Program-made: the position numbers and the translations under genes
Shown here: piece by piece, positions 24,043-34,457 of the stretch
How the letters are laid out: each line of letters begins with the position of its first letter
Position numbering within the stretch: position 1 is the stretch's first letter
Notes under the pieces: generated by a model
Told to the model about the DNA's origin: nothing
The model's input: the letters and a program-made list of their open reading frames with translations, nothing else
Database searches by the model: none
DNA from: Telmatactis stephensoni
Taxonomy: Eukaryota; Cnidaria; Anthozoa; Actiniaria; Isophelliidae
Length of the DNA: 64,000 nt
Assembly: GCA_029948255.1 (NCBI GenBank)
Contig: JALIZF010001576.1
Span: 74,501 to 138,500 of the forward strand
Direction: 5' to 3'

Positions 24043-24282
24043 GACATAAAAGGTTAGATCAAACAGTTTTTGCAGCACTGATACTAAGGCTGCAAAATTC
24101 ATGACATTTTGTGATTTTAATATATTGTGCAGTAGAAATGAAGTCTTTTTAGAAGTTAATAAAAAGTGTCTGTAATAATTCATTATTTTTTGCAAATAAA
24201 ATATTCCTGCTGCTGAATATGATGTGTTTTCAAGTAAATAGCTGTTTTGGAAAAACTCAAAATGTTTTGGAAGGCGTTACAC

Positions 24283-24692
24283 GTGTAATTGACAAAAATA
24301 AAGATTTGAACATTAGTGCTAAGTATGAGTACCTAATGGACCGGCTGAAAGGCGAAGCACGAGAAGCAGTGAGAGGGTCTGGCGGTGATGAGAAGAACTA
24401 TTCTAAAGTAATGGATGCGCTGAAATTGAGATATGGTGATCAACGACTGATTACAAAGAGATACCTGGAAAGTGTTTTGGCAACAAAGGAAGTAGAGAAG
24501 AAAAGTGTAACGCCAATACGAGGACTGTACAATCACCTATCAAATGCATATGGAACACTGGAATCATATAACATTACTAAAGAATCATTCTACCTTGCAA
24601 TGTTTGAAAAGCCTTTACCGCCTGAGTTAAAACAGGAGTGGGAAAAAGGCATAACCGTCTCAGAAGAGAAAGAGAAGGGAATGAACAAGTAA
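24283..24692 (+). pseudogene. BEL-1 copy A: gag DUF1759 remainder
   Basis: This continues the gag frame cut at 16616. The block YLMDRLKGEAREAVRG, then a K(V)MDALKLRYG motif and LPPELKQEWEKG, is the conserved core of DUF1759, found in gag of Bel/Pao elements. Compared with copy B it lacks a short stretch before YLMDRL. A frameshift at about 24692 separates it from the next part. Confidence 0.82.
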
Positions 24693-24696
24693 CTGT

Positions 24697-25546
24697 ACAG
24701 GATTTTTTGACTTTTTGCTAGATGAAGTAAAAAGCTTGGAAGCCATCGAGAGAATTGGTCTCAGAAACAGTGAACGTGACAAAGGAGAGAAAAAGCAAGC
24801 AAACTCCAGATCCAGAAATCAACCAGATGACAAAGAAACCTTCTATGAAAGACCGCAATCTTCAGGACAAGCCCTCGTGACCAGAGTTATCCCGAGTAAT
24901 TCTACGAAATGTTTATTTTGTAACAACACTACTGATCACAGCAGTGTTAAGTGTAATGATGCACTAAAGAAGGATGTTGATGAAATATGGAAAATTGAAT
25001 GGAGAATCTACTGCGAAAGTATGCTTTAATTGTCTTCTTCCAATGAGTCGAGATCACAAATCCACAAGCTGTAAAGCACCCCCCTGTGGTCAAAACGGAT
25101 GCAATGGGAAGCATGCATCGATACTGCACAAGGAACAACGTGGCGCAGAGAAACCAGTGAACTCCATGTCAAACTTGACTTCTACTAGTACTACGGGACG
25201 TCAGAAATTGTGCCCTTTGGCTTTTGGTACTTTGATCTATGATGATAAAGAGCTACCTGTGCGTATATTCCTGGATAGTGGATCAAAGGACTCTTACGTA
25301 CTTGAGAACATTGCGGAGTCACTCGGCATGGAAAAAATTCACCCAGCTACAGTGTTAAAGACCGTTGGATTTGGTGGAGTCGTTGTGCCACAGCGTACGA
25401 AAAGAGTGAGGTTTGCTCTGTGTAGAAGAGATCGTAAACCCGGTGATGAAATAATTGAAGTTGAAGCGTGGACCACGAAGAAGATTTGTGCCCCAGTAGA
25501 ACCGATCGAGACATTAATTTTAAACAATTTGAGAAACTGAAGGGAC
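24697..25546 (+). pseudogene. BEL-1 copy A: zinc knuckles and aspartic protease
   Basis: Two frames overlap. The first (24715-25029) has a CLFCNNTTDHSSVKC knuckle. The second (24974-25540) has CFNCLLPMSRDHKSTSC, a CGQNGCNGKH motif, and then the retropepsin-like DUF1758 domain with catalytic loop FLDSGSKDSYV. The protease would cut the Gag-Pol polyprotein. A frameshift between the two frames and the SINE just downstream make it non-functional. Confidence 0.85.
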
Positions 25547-25614
25547 TTCAACTTGCAGATGATTGCCCCAGAGGAGCAAAGACTGTCGACGTTTTGATTG
25601 GAATCGATTATCTG

Positions 25615-25934
25615 TATGGGTGGCATGGGTGGCGTAGCGGTAAAACGTTCGCCTCTCACCACTGTGAGTCCAACGGGTCGGGTCACTGGTTCGAGCCCTG
25701 CGGATGCCACATGTGAGTAGAGTTTGTTAGATGTGTTGTTCTCTCCCTTGCCACGAGGGTTTTTCTCCGGGTTCTCCGGTTTTCCTCCCTCCGTAAAAAT
25801 CAACATGTGAGCTGAGAGTTGTATGCTTAAAACAGTTAATGTAGTGGTAGTGTGTGTGAGGGGAGCAGGTCCACATCAGCGAAAGCTGCCAGATATCCAA
25901 CCTGCTTAAACAAATAAAGCATTTATAAAGCATT
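25615..25934 (+). mobile_element. tRNA-derived SINE inserted in BEL-1 pol (copy A only)
   Basis: It is flanked by TTATCTG at 25608-25614 and 25935-25941; copy B shows the uninterrupted coding sequence. The head has an A-box-like TGGCGTAGCGGTAAAACG and a B box GGTTCGAGCCC with an acceptor-stem pair GTGGCAT / ATGCCAC. A central pyrimidine-rich domain (TTTTCTCCGGGTTCTCCGG) resembles conserved central domains of invertebrate SINEs. The tail repeats AAAGCATTT. The tRNA parent is not certain. Confidence 0.85.
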
Positions 25935-25941
25935 TTATCTG

Positions 25942-26934
25942 GACTGCTTTCTTGGAAGCATTAAGTTTGAAGTTGTTGACAAATTGTACACTCAAGAAAC
26001 TGTCTTTGGATGGGTTGTAAAAGGAGTTATGCCTACAGTTTATACTAACAATGCGTGTAGTGAGGAACAACTACGCACACAAACTATGTGTGTAGACACG
26101 TGTGACCTTAACGAACAATTGAAAGCATTCTTGGACTTGGAAACTATTGGAATATGTGACCAAGTTAGTCAACTCACCATGGATGAGCAGGATGCTGTAC
26201 AACAGTTCGAAGAGAAACGGAAATTCGACGAAAAGTCTGGACGATATGAGGTTCGACTGTTATGGCAAAGGACACACCCAGAATTGTCAGACAACTACGG
26301 TCAAGCATTGAAACGTTTAGAGTCTGTGGAAAATATGTTGCAAAAGAACCCTGTTAAACGTGAATTGTATTGTGCAGCAATGAACACTTACATCAATGAA
26401 GGACACGCACGCGAAGTTAAGGAAGATGAAAAGGCCTCGATTGTACGATACTTACCCCATCATCCAGTGTTTAGACAGGACAAAGTTACTACGAAGTGCA
26501 GAATAGTATTTGACGCAAGTGCAAAGTCAGAAGATGGAATTTCTTTAAATGACTGTTTACTTGAGGGACCGAATATCTTACCAGATATGGTACAAGTCTT
26601 GATGAGATTTAGATGTAACAGAATTGGTCTTGCATTTGATATCAAATCGATGTTTCTGCAAATTAAGTTACAAGAAGAGGACCAACCTGTTCACCGATTT
26701 TTATGGCGAGAAATGAACAGTGACATTGAACCTACAGTATACTGTAAAACTCGAGTTACATTTGGTGTTAAGTCATCACCATTTGAAAGTGAAGCTACAG
26801 TGCATAAGCATGCAGAACTTTGTAAAAACGACTTTCCTGAAGCAGCTGCAGAAGTGAAAGAAAATATGTACATGGATGACTATGTTGGAGGTGAAGACGC
26901 TACTCGACAAGCCATAGGGCTCAAAGAGACATGA
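25942..26934 (+). pseudogene. BEL-1 copy A: reverse transcriptase
   Basis: This is a Bel/Pao reverse transcriptase. The recognisable motifs in order are YLPHHPVFRQ, RIVFDASAKSEDGISLND, LAFDIKSMFLQIKL, HRFLWRE, VTFGVKSSPFE and the catalytic YMDDYVGG. It would copy element RNA into DNA in the particle. The frame is open for over 310 codons despite the broken surroundings, then shifts at about 26920. Confidence 0.92.
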
Positions 26935-27887
26935 CTGAGATGATGAAACGAGCGGCGTTGAAATTGACAAAGTGGGCGTCCAATTCTGATGAAGTTTTGA
27001 AACACATTCCAGAGGAGGAAATCAATCCTCAACTTGTTATAGACTTTGACGATGATGACAATGAACATTTGAACAATGATTCAACTTTGAAAACGTTAGG
27101 CGTTGTATGGGACACTTCAGATGATTGTTTGTTGTTTAAACCTCCACCAAAGAAAGTGATTGACATGGACGTTGAAACAAAGCGAATCATGTTGTCTAAA
27201 GTAGCAACAACATTTGATCCAATGGGTCTGTATACCCCCTTTACTGTTCGTGCCAAGAAATTGATTCAAGACAACTGGATTCGAGGTCTTCAGTGGGATG
27301 AACCTCTGCCACTTGATGTCTTCAAAGAATTTGACAAATGGAAGTCTGATCATGAACTCATGAACTTAGACAAAATCTGCTTGCAAAGATGTTTCAAGAA
27401 TGGTCTTAGTAACATTGTAGACACACAGCTTCATGGATTTTCAGATGCTAGCGAAGTATGCTTTTGAGGAGCTGTTTATCTTCGCTTGAAAGATGACAAG
27501 GGCAAAGTTGAAACTCATCTTGTGATGTCCAAGAATCGACTAGCACCTGTTAAGAAACTGACATTACCTAGATTAGAACTGTGTGGAGCTTTAGTGATGA
27601 CACGTTTAATGTTGTATGTGAAAGAGGCACTTCGACTTGATATATCTCGAATTGTTTGCTGGACTGACAGTATGATTGTTTTGAATTGGATCCAAAAGCA
27701 TGCTGGCTATTGGAAGAACTTTGTTGCAAATCGAGTACAAGAAATCCAGGACAAACTAGATCCAAGCCTGTGGCATCATGTTGCTCAGTCGATTCTCAAT
27801 TCAAGAAAATTTCGAAACAGAAATGATTTATCTTCTTGTAGTAGCGTTCATCATCAAGCTATATGCCCAAAGATGTACAATATTTAA
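26931..27887 (+). pseudogene. BEL-1 copy A: connection and RNase H, 3' truncated
   Basis: The Pao-specific domain after RT is followed by an RNase H fold: LHGFSDASE (first Asp), PRLELCGAL (Glu) and CWTDSMIVLNWI (Asp). A stop interrupts after SDASEVCF in copy A; copy B has Gly there. Homology to pol ends near WHHVA and the sequence then passes into intron DNA shared by both copies, so integrase was lost before duplication. Confidence 0.88.
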
Positions 27888-28284
27888 CTAAACACTATAT
27901 ATACGTGGGGACGACTATAAATAGGTATATATAATTCCTCGGGAATTTTGAGCTGTGAGCGAGCGAAAACCCTGCTTGAACAATGACGTCATAAGTTCGA
28001 CTTCTATAGTAAGGACATCTCTACAATATGTTCTCATTAGAGAGGTTTTCTATACCCATATTCCGAACTGAAACTGAGAGTGGTCAATCGGCTGAAATGG
28101 GAAACCTAAGACGAAATTTCAATTTCGAAATTCAACTAATTCTCTTTTGAAAAGGGGGTATATTTAAAAACTGCAGCCTTGAGGTAGATGGTGATCATGA
28201 TATGAACAATTTTTTTGCTTTTCAATGTTTTCATATTTTGCTCTACGATATTCGTATTTAATTTTTTCTTATTGCTCTTTTTAG
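27888..28284. other. Dispanin intron between BEL-1 remnant and last exon
   Basis: No coding or repeat structure seen; conserved in copy B (50567-50934) with a deletion of about 29 bases. It ends in a pyrimidine-rich acceptor TTGCTCTTTTTAG. Confidence 0.6.
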
Positions 28285-28443
28285 GCTGAGATCAATTTGT
28301 ATAAAGGAAAATATGAAGAGGCCAAGAAATCGAGGAAAGAGGCAATGGGGGCCTGCATTGTTGCTTTTGTTGTCGGAATGATATTGATTATTGTATTCGT
28401 TGTAAGGCACACGAGTGGCAACACATTTCTGTTTTGTATTTGA
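28285..28443 (+). CDS. Dispanin/CD225-like gene, copy A: last exon (second membrane helix)
   Basis: A phase-0 exon of 53 codons including the TGA stop at 28441-28443. It encodes the CD225 loop AEINLYKGKYEEAKKSRKEA, matching the family pattern G-x-Y-x-x-A-x-x-x-S-x-x-A, then a second hydrophobic helix ACIVAFVVGMILIIVFVV and a short tail. Together with the exon at 15252 it completes a two-helix CD225 domain, so the product is a small dual-pass membrane protein. Family members affect membrane fusion and vesicle trafficking; a role here is inference. All seven differences from copy B change an amino acid. Confidence 0.82.
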   Translation, partial: AEINLYKGKYEEAKKSRKEAMGACIVAFVVGMILIIVFVVRHTSGNTFLFCI

Positions 28444-28589
28444 AAATAACAGCAGCGCAATTAATCTTTTTGACCCCTAAGGTATATAAATATAGATATA
28501 TAAGTAAAAAAGTAACGAAGAAATTATAATTATCGACTAGCCTTGTTGACATTTTTTCAAGTTCCCTAGTATCAGGGCTTCATGAAAAA

Positions 28590-28890
28590 ATATCAGCCTG
28601 CCAGGCTATTTGATAATTCAGTTTGGTACTTTTGATGTATATTTATATACTTTGGCGATCAAAAGTTTTTGTGGTTGTTGTTGTTGTTGTTTTTGTTTGT
28701 TTGTTTGGGTTTTGTTGTTGTTGTTGTTTTGTTTTGTTTTTTGTTTGCCGTTTGTTTTTGTTTTAATATCAGCCTGCCAGGCTATTTGATAATTCAGTTT
28801 GGTACTTTTGATGTATATTTATATACTTTGAGGATCAAAAGTTTTTGTTGTTGTTGTTGTTGTTTTTGTTTGTTTGTTTGGGTTTTGATT
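28590..28890 (+). repeat. Tandem repeat of about 180 bp, two units (copy A)
   Basis: Each unit begins TATCAGCCTGCCAGGCTATT and ends in a GTT/TTTG-rich tract. Copy B has three units (51240-51735). It sits just downstream of the last dispanin exon. Confidence 0.85.
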
Positions 28891-29729
28891 ACCAGCCTCA
28901 ATTCCGATGAAGCTCGACAACCTAGACTTCAGCAACATTGTACTTTTCCTCGCCATATTCAATTTACTGGTCCCTTCGACGTGGATCGACCAACCATTTT
29001 TATTAGCCCTTTCGAAGTTAAACTGATTTTAACCCTTTTATAAGATGCCCCATTTCATATATCCAGTGTTATAATGGACCATGGTACATAGTATAGCATA
29101 CTAACCATATATTATATCAGTACATACCAACTTCACAACCTCGTAAGATCTTTTGGCTCGCAATCTCGGAATATCGAGACCATATCTACTTCCCAAGCTC
29201 TGATACTGAGCTTTCCAACAAAATGGTCTATTTTAAGGAACAAAAAATAACTACAACAAAATCATAACAGTCGAACAGAACTGACAGTCGATCTCTATAG
29301 AAAAAGTTTGATTTCAGTTTTTATTTTTTTCCTTCTTGAACACTTGTTTGCAAGGATTAAAAGCTGTCCTCTGTAAGATAAGAATATGATGACGTTTTTA
29401 AGAATAATGTAGTTTCATTATGAATCCTATAGTTTTTGGTTGTGAAGTTGCCGTTATAGACTAAAACAATATATTCTCTTAAGTTCACTGTCGGTAAATA
29501 GCGATTTTTAGGAATATTTTTCTACCGCCATTCACCGGCAGTGAAGAAAATAGTTGTTAAGCTAGTATACCATACTGATGACAGTGGACTATTATCAGTA
29601 TGATATATCCTTAGCTGCCTCACCCTTGCAATTATTTTTCTTACAGATAGTTGACATATATACAATTTGTAGTTTGCACTGTATATTCAAAAATAAATAC
29701 ACGAGTAACACTAAAGTTTTATTTTTTTA
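28891..29729. other. Non-coding stretch downstream of dispanin
   Basis: No recognisable gene. A 39-codon hydrophobic open frame at about 28909-29025 is kept in both copies but has no recognisable features. Confidence 0.5.
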
Positions 29730-29973
<244 letters not shown>

Positions 29974-30212
29974 AGTACCAATTCTGCGCCACTCGGAGCT
30001 CCGTAGCGTCCGGAGCAACAAATTTAATTATTCCGGAGCAACTAACAAACAAAAAGAAATTCTTGAAATACCAGAGTTTGCACACTAAAAATGGTACATT
30101 TTGAAAATACTTGAGAAAAGGAAGAGTTTTTTTTTAAATACACGACTATAAATCAATATCATTGAACTCCTACGAGTAGCAATCTTTCCATTCTTCTTTA
30201 CGCGGGTTCAAC

Positions 30213-30578
30213 ATGGAAATCGATGACCAAGACACCACCGAATGCGCGCCTTTGAAACACAGTGTTTTGAAAGAAATTCAAACCTATAAATACCGAACAA
30301 AATGCACCAGGCCACGAAGAGTCGTCGATCATCCCCTTTCCCCCCTTCCCACCCCCAACCCCGACCCTTCCGGGGAAGGGGGCGGGGGGTCGACACACAC
30401 GGACGGCGAAGCCGTCCGAAAGGGAACCTCTCGTCTTGGGATTCAACACTCTCCCACGAACGCAATGCTGGGCAACCTCCGTTGCGCAGCAACCGTTCGA
30501 GCTGGTCCACAGGGATCCCAAACAAGATCAAATTATATTTTATTAAGTACAACAAATACTGTCTTCAGTTCCCTCTAG
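30213..30578 (+). CDS. Hypothetical ORF in a GC-rich island (copy A)
   Basis: An ATG (GGTTCAACATGG) opens 121 codons with a charged N-terminus, a Pro-rich middle and no recognisable domain. The counterpart in copy B (53749-54108) stays open with 119 codons despite indels that are multiples of three (a loss of six bases near 30529). This is weak evidence for coding, since the copies are young. The island also holds a hairpin CGGACGGC/GCCGTCCG near 30401-30419. It may be a first exon or promoter island. Confidence 0.25.
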   Translation: MEIDDQDTTECAPLKHSVLKEIQTYKYRTKCTRPRRVVDHPLSPLPTPNPDPSGEGGGGSTHTDGEAVRKGTSRLGIQHSPTNAMLGNLRCAATVRAGPQGSQTRSNYILLSTTNTVFSSL

Positions 30579-31236
30579 CTTTAATATATTATCTTAAGTT
30601 ACATTCATTTCTTAATATTTTTCCCAGCCAGGAATAGATTTAATCACGGCTCTGAATTGCTTTTCTCTTGCTCAACATCTTCCATCATTATTACGTGGAT
30701 TTCACAGTACAGAGACATGTGTGCACATTTTATATTCCTTAATTTATAATCTGAATTCTGAGATATAATTTCTGTTGCCTGCATATACAAAAGAATCAGG
30801 ATGAGGCTGTCTATACATACATGTACATGTAAAACTTTATGTACACAGTATCATTCTAATCCTTTTTAATTATGTGGCAAGTTAAGCACATCCATGAACG
30901 GGGCTATTACATGTACTGTATAGCATAATACAAGGTACATATACTCTACAAACAGTTCGACTCAAGACATGGAAAAACTGTTGACTTCTAAACTTCAAGA
31001 TCTAATTGTTAAGTCAAAACAAGTACAAAAGACATTTTAGTGTTCTCAACAAATTCTAAAAAGTAGCTTGAATCCAACATTTAAAGTAGCACAATGTTTT
31101 CCATTATCAATTGCAACATTATGCATGGGGATAAAAATCCATATAACTGAGCTGCATAGGTAAATTGAGCCTATTATTCTAAATTGCAATAATGTAAGGT
31201 GTGTGCAAGTATTTTAGATGTATATTTCGTACATAC
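30579..31236. other. Non-coding stretch
   Basis: No coding block is visible on either strand; in particular I could not find the next CTP synthase exon expected on the minus strand downstream of 31237. Confidence 0.5.
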
Positions 31237-31320
31237 CAAATCTGGGCTGAGACCAAGTCCTCGTAGTTCTCTCACACTCTTTTGTATTTGTTTGGTCTTC
31301 TGTTCCCCAGTAGCTGATGG
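31237..31320 (-). pseudogene. Orphan exon of CTP synthase (copy A)
   Basis: On the minus strand an 84-base phase-0 exon is flanked by TTGAATAG| and TTG|GTATGT. It encodes [20 protein letters not shown] then GLGLSPDL, the conserved segment of CTP synthase near the end of its synthetase domain that begins [10 protein letters not shown] and runs on to [17 protein letters not shown] synthase makes CTP from UTP, ATP and glutamine. The exons before and after it are not visible in the expected places, so this is a single displaced exon. About 120 bp upstream a short frame (MIETQEVETPRDVLQLITC) ends at a phase-0 donor and could splice to it. Copy B is closer to the usual family sequence. Confidence 0.8.
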
Positions 31321-31550
31321 CTATTCAAAATTGAAAAATGAATGAATGGAAGTTGGATGCATGGACTGAAAAAAGAGAAGAAAGAGAGAAGGTGGAAAAT
31401 AGAAAGATCAACCCAACCTGCTCGAAGGCGCAGGTGATTAATTGTAAGACGTCGCGGGGAGTCTCAACTTCCTGCGTCTCGATCATGCATTTGGTTTTAT
31501 ACAATTCCACGTGGCCTGACTTGTTATCAGTTCAACTATAAACAACCCAA

Positions 31551-31644
31551 ATGGCTGCCAAAATGGATGATTCTACAAATGTAGCCTTCATAAAGATGAC
31601 TAATGTTGATGATGGTGATGATGAAATCACCAATGAAAATGCTG
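31551..31644 (+). CDS. Candidate first exon (copy A)
   Basis: The ATG at 31551 in CCCAAATGGCTGCC opens 31 codons, MAAKMDDSTNVAFIKMTNVD followed by an acidic stretch, to a donor GCTG|GTTAGT in phase 1. It is preceded by the CACGTGG-containing sequence also found at 7415. Identical in copy B (55081-55174). I recognise no family and found no second exon. Confidence 0.3.
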
Positions 31645-31787
31645 GTTAGTTACATGTCTACTGCACAAATAAGCTGTAAGATAAGTCTAAGATTTGTTAC
31701 CTTGTGACAGGTTTCCCTAGACCTTTTGCGCGAAACGTGAATGGCAAATTTATTTTGACGTGAAACATGATTTATGGTCTACATAGC

Positions 31788-31871
31788 AAATCGAAGTCAG
31801 TTTTCTATGGTCTGTACTGTAATTGAACATGAAAATGACGTCAGAAATGATCAAAACTCAAGTGGAACCAC
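31788..31871. other. Segment inverted relative to copy B
   Basis: The block CGAAGTCAGTTTTCTATGG through ACTCAAGTGGAACCAC is present in copy B (55288-55372) as its reverse complement, with flanks otherwise collinear. Copy B also repeats 29 bp next to it. One of the two copies therefore underwent a local inversion of about 84 bp. Confidence 0.85.
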
Positions 31872-32285
31872 GAGCGTAGCGAAATTTATAAAAATTTATA
31901 GTAATATTCAAACAAAATCTGCTTTATTGCTTATAAAAACATAAACGTGACCGGTTTTCGTGACAACATTTTGTGACAGATTACGTCAAAAAATATTCAA
32001 ACATTTTCTCAAATATGATTGGCTAACAATCTCAAAGCTATTTACAAAACTAATTTTGATTGGCTGCTTGAAATAGCCTAACATACAAATGGTTTTTAAG
32101 TGAAATCAAAGCCCGCCAAAATAATGTTCACTTTGACAACTGTAAGTCATGAACTTCAACGTTTTTCCGCCAACTTATGGCATTTTTCATCCAAGTCTAT
32201 GAGGTAAACTTGTCTGTTTGTCCACCAATTACAAAAACATTGGCATTAGTTATTGAACAACCACTGAAAACGGCATTTGGCAAGC

Positions 32286-33325
32286 TGTTTAGCGTGTTGA
32301 CGGTGGTCGAGGTTCTGGAAGACTGACGGTGGCGCTTGTTGTAGGGGCGACCAACGACGTCCTATCTCCATCGCTTGATGCCAAGGCATTTGAAAGAACA
32401 TCGGAGCATCTCTCCAGCTGTTGTACTGATGGTCTACGATTGTAGCTTGCGATGCTCTGTTCATTGGCGTGACCCGAGATGTTCATAATGTGTCGAGCAG
32501 AAATCTCAGCATCTGACCACATGGTGATACTGGTGGCCCTCACACAATGGTTTGTGTATGCCTTCGACAGTCCTGCTCCAGTGCTGATATTTCTCATCAT
32601 TGTGGATAGTGTGTTTACTCCTACTGGCTTGTTTTCGTACCACACTGACTCTTCTTCAAAGACATTTTTCTTCGGATTCTGGAAGAATGCGGTTTGCTTC
32701 GGATTAAGCTTTTATATGTACTTTTGGAGGCACCAAAATGAATCACCAGCTTGATCTGTTGAATACAGTCTGGTAAGCTTTTCGTTGCTGTTTTTGTCGC
32801 CAATCCCACCTTGATGGTTTTTCGATGCCTCTTCGTGTGTCATGGTTACGTATTCTCTTCCATTGCCGTCTCTTTCAAAGCAAAAACTCTCACGGGTCAG
32901 CTCTCTTTGGCCTTCCACACCTCTACGGCACCAGTAGAGGGTGACTATAAACCACACTCGGTGAAGCAGACCAACTGGATTTTGGTGAGAAAGAAATGGA
33001 CTTTTTAGCATCTTTTGTACATCGGAGGGCTCAATAACGGGTTTGTGTTTAGGTTTTTCATTGCCTTCACGCCTGTTGACTTTTAGCGTACTATTAAGCA
33101 TTCTGTTGGACGACTGGAAATACGGATTGTTTGCAAACTTGATGTTGATGTTATTTGCTGCAAAGTGGCGCTCGATGGAGTTTCTAAACCCAAGCAGGAA
33201 TGATCTGCTATACTTTTCTCCGGCCTTGTTCCTGGCTTCTGCATAGAATCGCTTGAGAGTTTGGTCTAACTCATAAGTTGTCATCTCCAGTAATGGTTTC
33301 TTTATTTCCCGCTCACGGCACCAGT
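32286..33325 (-). pseudogene. Crypton-type tyrosine recombinase gene, copy A: exon 2
   Basis: The exon begins after GATAG| and encodes a DUF3504-like domain, the Crypton-derived recombinase fold found in KIAA1958, QRICH1 and ZMYM proteins. An N-terminal helical part (TTYELDQTLKRFYAEARNK) precedes the catalytic region: first Arg in CRRGVEGQREL, the HxxR box NHCVRATS, then the His in SGHANEQS and the Tyr nucleophile in ASYNRRPS. All four catalytic positions are present. In copy A a single TAA stop at 32712-32714 splits the domain. A further frameshift near 32290, shared with copy B, separates a typical C-terminal strand (FSGCSITNANVFVIGG). It would act on DNA in the nucleus. Confidence 0.85.
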
Positions 33326-33417
33326 CTATCGATAGGACCATGTATTTGTAAGTAATTTAATTTAATTTTTTATCAAAAAACGATATTAATTAACATAGCT
33401 TCAATGTCTATACTTAC

Positions 33418-33640
33418 CTTCAAGAGTTTTCATAACCCATTTTGTATTTTTCTTAGTGCCTTTGGCCTCGGCATTGGCAACTATTTTTGTTAGATCACTG
33501 TCGCTTAGCTCTACAAATCGTGACTTCTTGTTGTCTTTCATTGATTTTTCTTCCACTTTATTTACTTCCGCGATCAAATCTTCATCGCTTATCAATTCAT
33601 CAAAATCAAAACCAAAATTTGGCACGTTTTGTGAAGCCAT
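33418..33640 (-). pseudogene. Crypton-type tyrosine recombinase gene, copy A: exon 1
   Basis: The ATG at 33640 starts MASQNVPNFGFDFDEL and runs 74 codons plus one base to the donor GAAG|GTAAGT. An intron of 92 bases follows; the phase-1 donor matches the exon 2 acceptor, giving KTLE-D-WCRERE. The region TKWVMKTLEDWCRE matches the usual lead into DUF3504. An upstream in-frame ATG at 33742 would add 34 residues but does not look like the family. Confidence 0.8.
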
Positions 33641-34010
33641 TTTTGCTTGAAAAAAAAATTGCAAAACGTTTCCTTCACTTTGCGTGACGGATGTCGTAAG
33701 CACAAGGGGTCTAGCCTCTAATTGAACATGTTTTTCAACCAATCAGATTGCGAGAAATTTACTAGTTGTGGTAAAAAAGCTTTTTGCGTCCACGTAAAAT
33801 TTTGGTATTTTTTTGTGAACGTGAAAGAGATTTTTTTGTGAAAAGACCAAATATTTTTGCGTGATTTCATTTTGCAAAGGGTATAGGCCGGGACCATGTT
33901 GTGGGTTCATTATCATATGATCCTAGATCATGAAGTTCTTCTGCATGAATTTGAAGCTGTACATGAATTTCGAGCTGTGATGCGGCTCGTCGAGCCACCA
34001 GAGAATGCCG

Positions 34011-34326
34011 TAAAGGTTCCAAACCTGATTGACGTTTAGCATGATAAATCTAAGTAAACTCCTAAAGATTACAACAAACTAAGTTAATTCCTAGAATGAT
34101 GATAATTATAAATAAATAAACGATGTACTCACAGTTATGGGGTTCGAAAACTAGAAAAGTTAAGAGATATTCAGCTAGATTGCTATCGTAGTTTTTAAAC
34201 TGAAAAATTATTTGTGTAACCAAAAAACCTAATTATGTGCATCTAAGGTCCTTGGGGGAAAACAATTAAACAAATGAAATAGCTCAAAGAAAAATCAAAA
34301 CGACTAATTGTTGAGTAGCCTCAACA
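34011..34326 (-). mobile_element. BEL-2 copy A: 3' LTR
   Basis: On the minus strand it starts TGTTGAGGCTACTCAACA right after a GGGGCCCC purine tract and ends in CCTTTACG. Its last about 45 bp recur at 39558-39610, the remnant of the 5' LTR. The start and end are inferred from that match. Confidence 0.6.
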
Positions 34327-34457
34327 TCCTGGGGCCCCGAAGGATGACGGGAAACCAACAGCCTTAGATTAATAAGAAAATATAAGTTAAACATAATTAA
34401 ACTAATGTTCATAGTTCATAGTTCATTGAATGTTCCTTGAATGTTCCAGTATAAACT

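Larger units (their letters stand above)
16617..24278. mobile_element. 7.66-kb DNA transposon with subterminal palindrome arrays (unclassified)
   Basis: Copy B reads GTTTTACACGTGTAATTG across this site, so the insertion is defined to the base. The target duplication is ACAC (16613-16616 and 24279-24282). The terminal inverted repeats are 38 bp with one mismatch and start AACGCCTTCCAAAACATTTT. Inside each end lies a tandem array of units carrying the palindrome TGCAGAANTTCTGCA: left at about 17105-18058 (36-bp unit) and right at about 23505-24042 (39-bp unit), in opposite orientation to each other. Such arrays suggest transposase binding sites. No transposase is recognisable; spliced candidates are listed separately. 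A 4-bp duplication is known for Academ, Ginger and Sola1/2 families, but none can be assigned. Confidence 0.88.
15453..27887 (+). mobile_element. BEL-1, degenerate Bel/Pao retrotransposon, copy A
   Basis: The order is LTR, initiator-Met primer site, gag with DUF1759, zinc knuckles, aspartic protease, reverse transcriptase and RNase H. This order of domains is diagnostic of Bel/Pao. Integrase and a 3' LTR are missing in both copies, so the 3' truncation came before the duplication. Copy A is further interrupted by a 7.66-kb DNA element in gag and a SINE in pol. It lies in the last dispanin intron in the sense orientation. Confidence 0.9.

Noticed and set aside
23459..24057. Five overlapping frames of 150-200 codons on both strands
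   Set aside because: Same reason: the 39-bp unit keeps several frames open at once.
25621..25700. A functional tRNA gene
   Set aside because: The tRNA-like head is joined to a SINE body and tail with target duplication, and the arms do not make a complete cloverleaf by eye.
28909..29025. 39-codon hydrophobic ORF kept in both copies
   Set aside because: The copies are too similar for conservation to mean much; no start context or domain is visible.
30198..30555. Minus-strand frames of about 110 codons over the GC-rich island
   Set aside because: Open in several frames because the region is GC-rich and lacks stop-prone AT runs; no domain.
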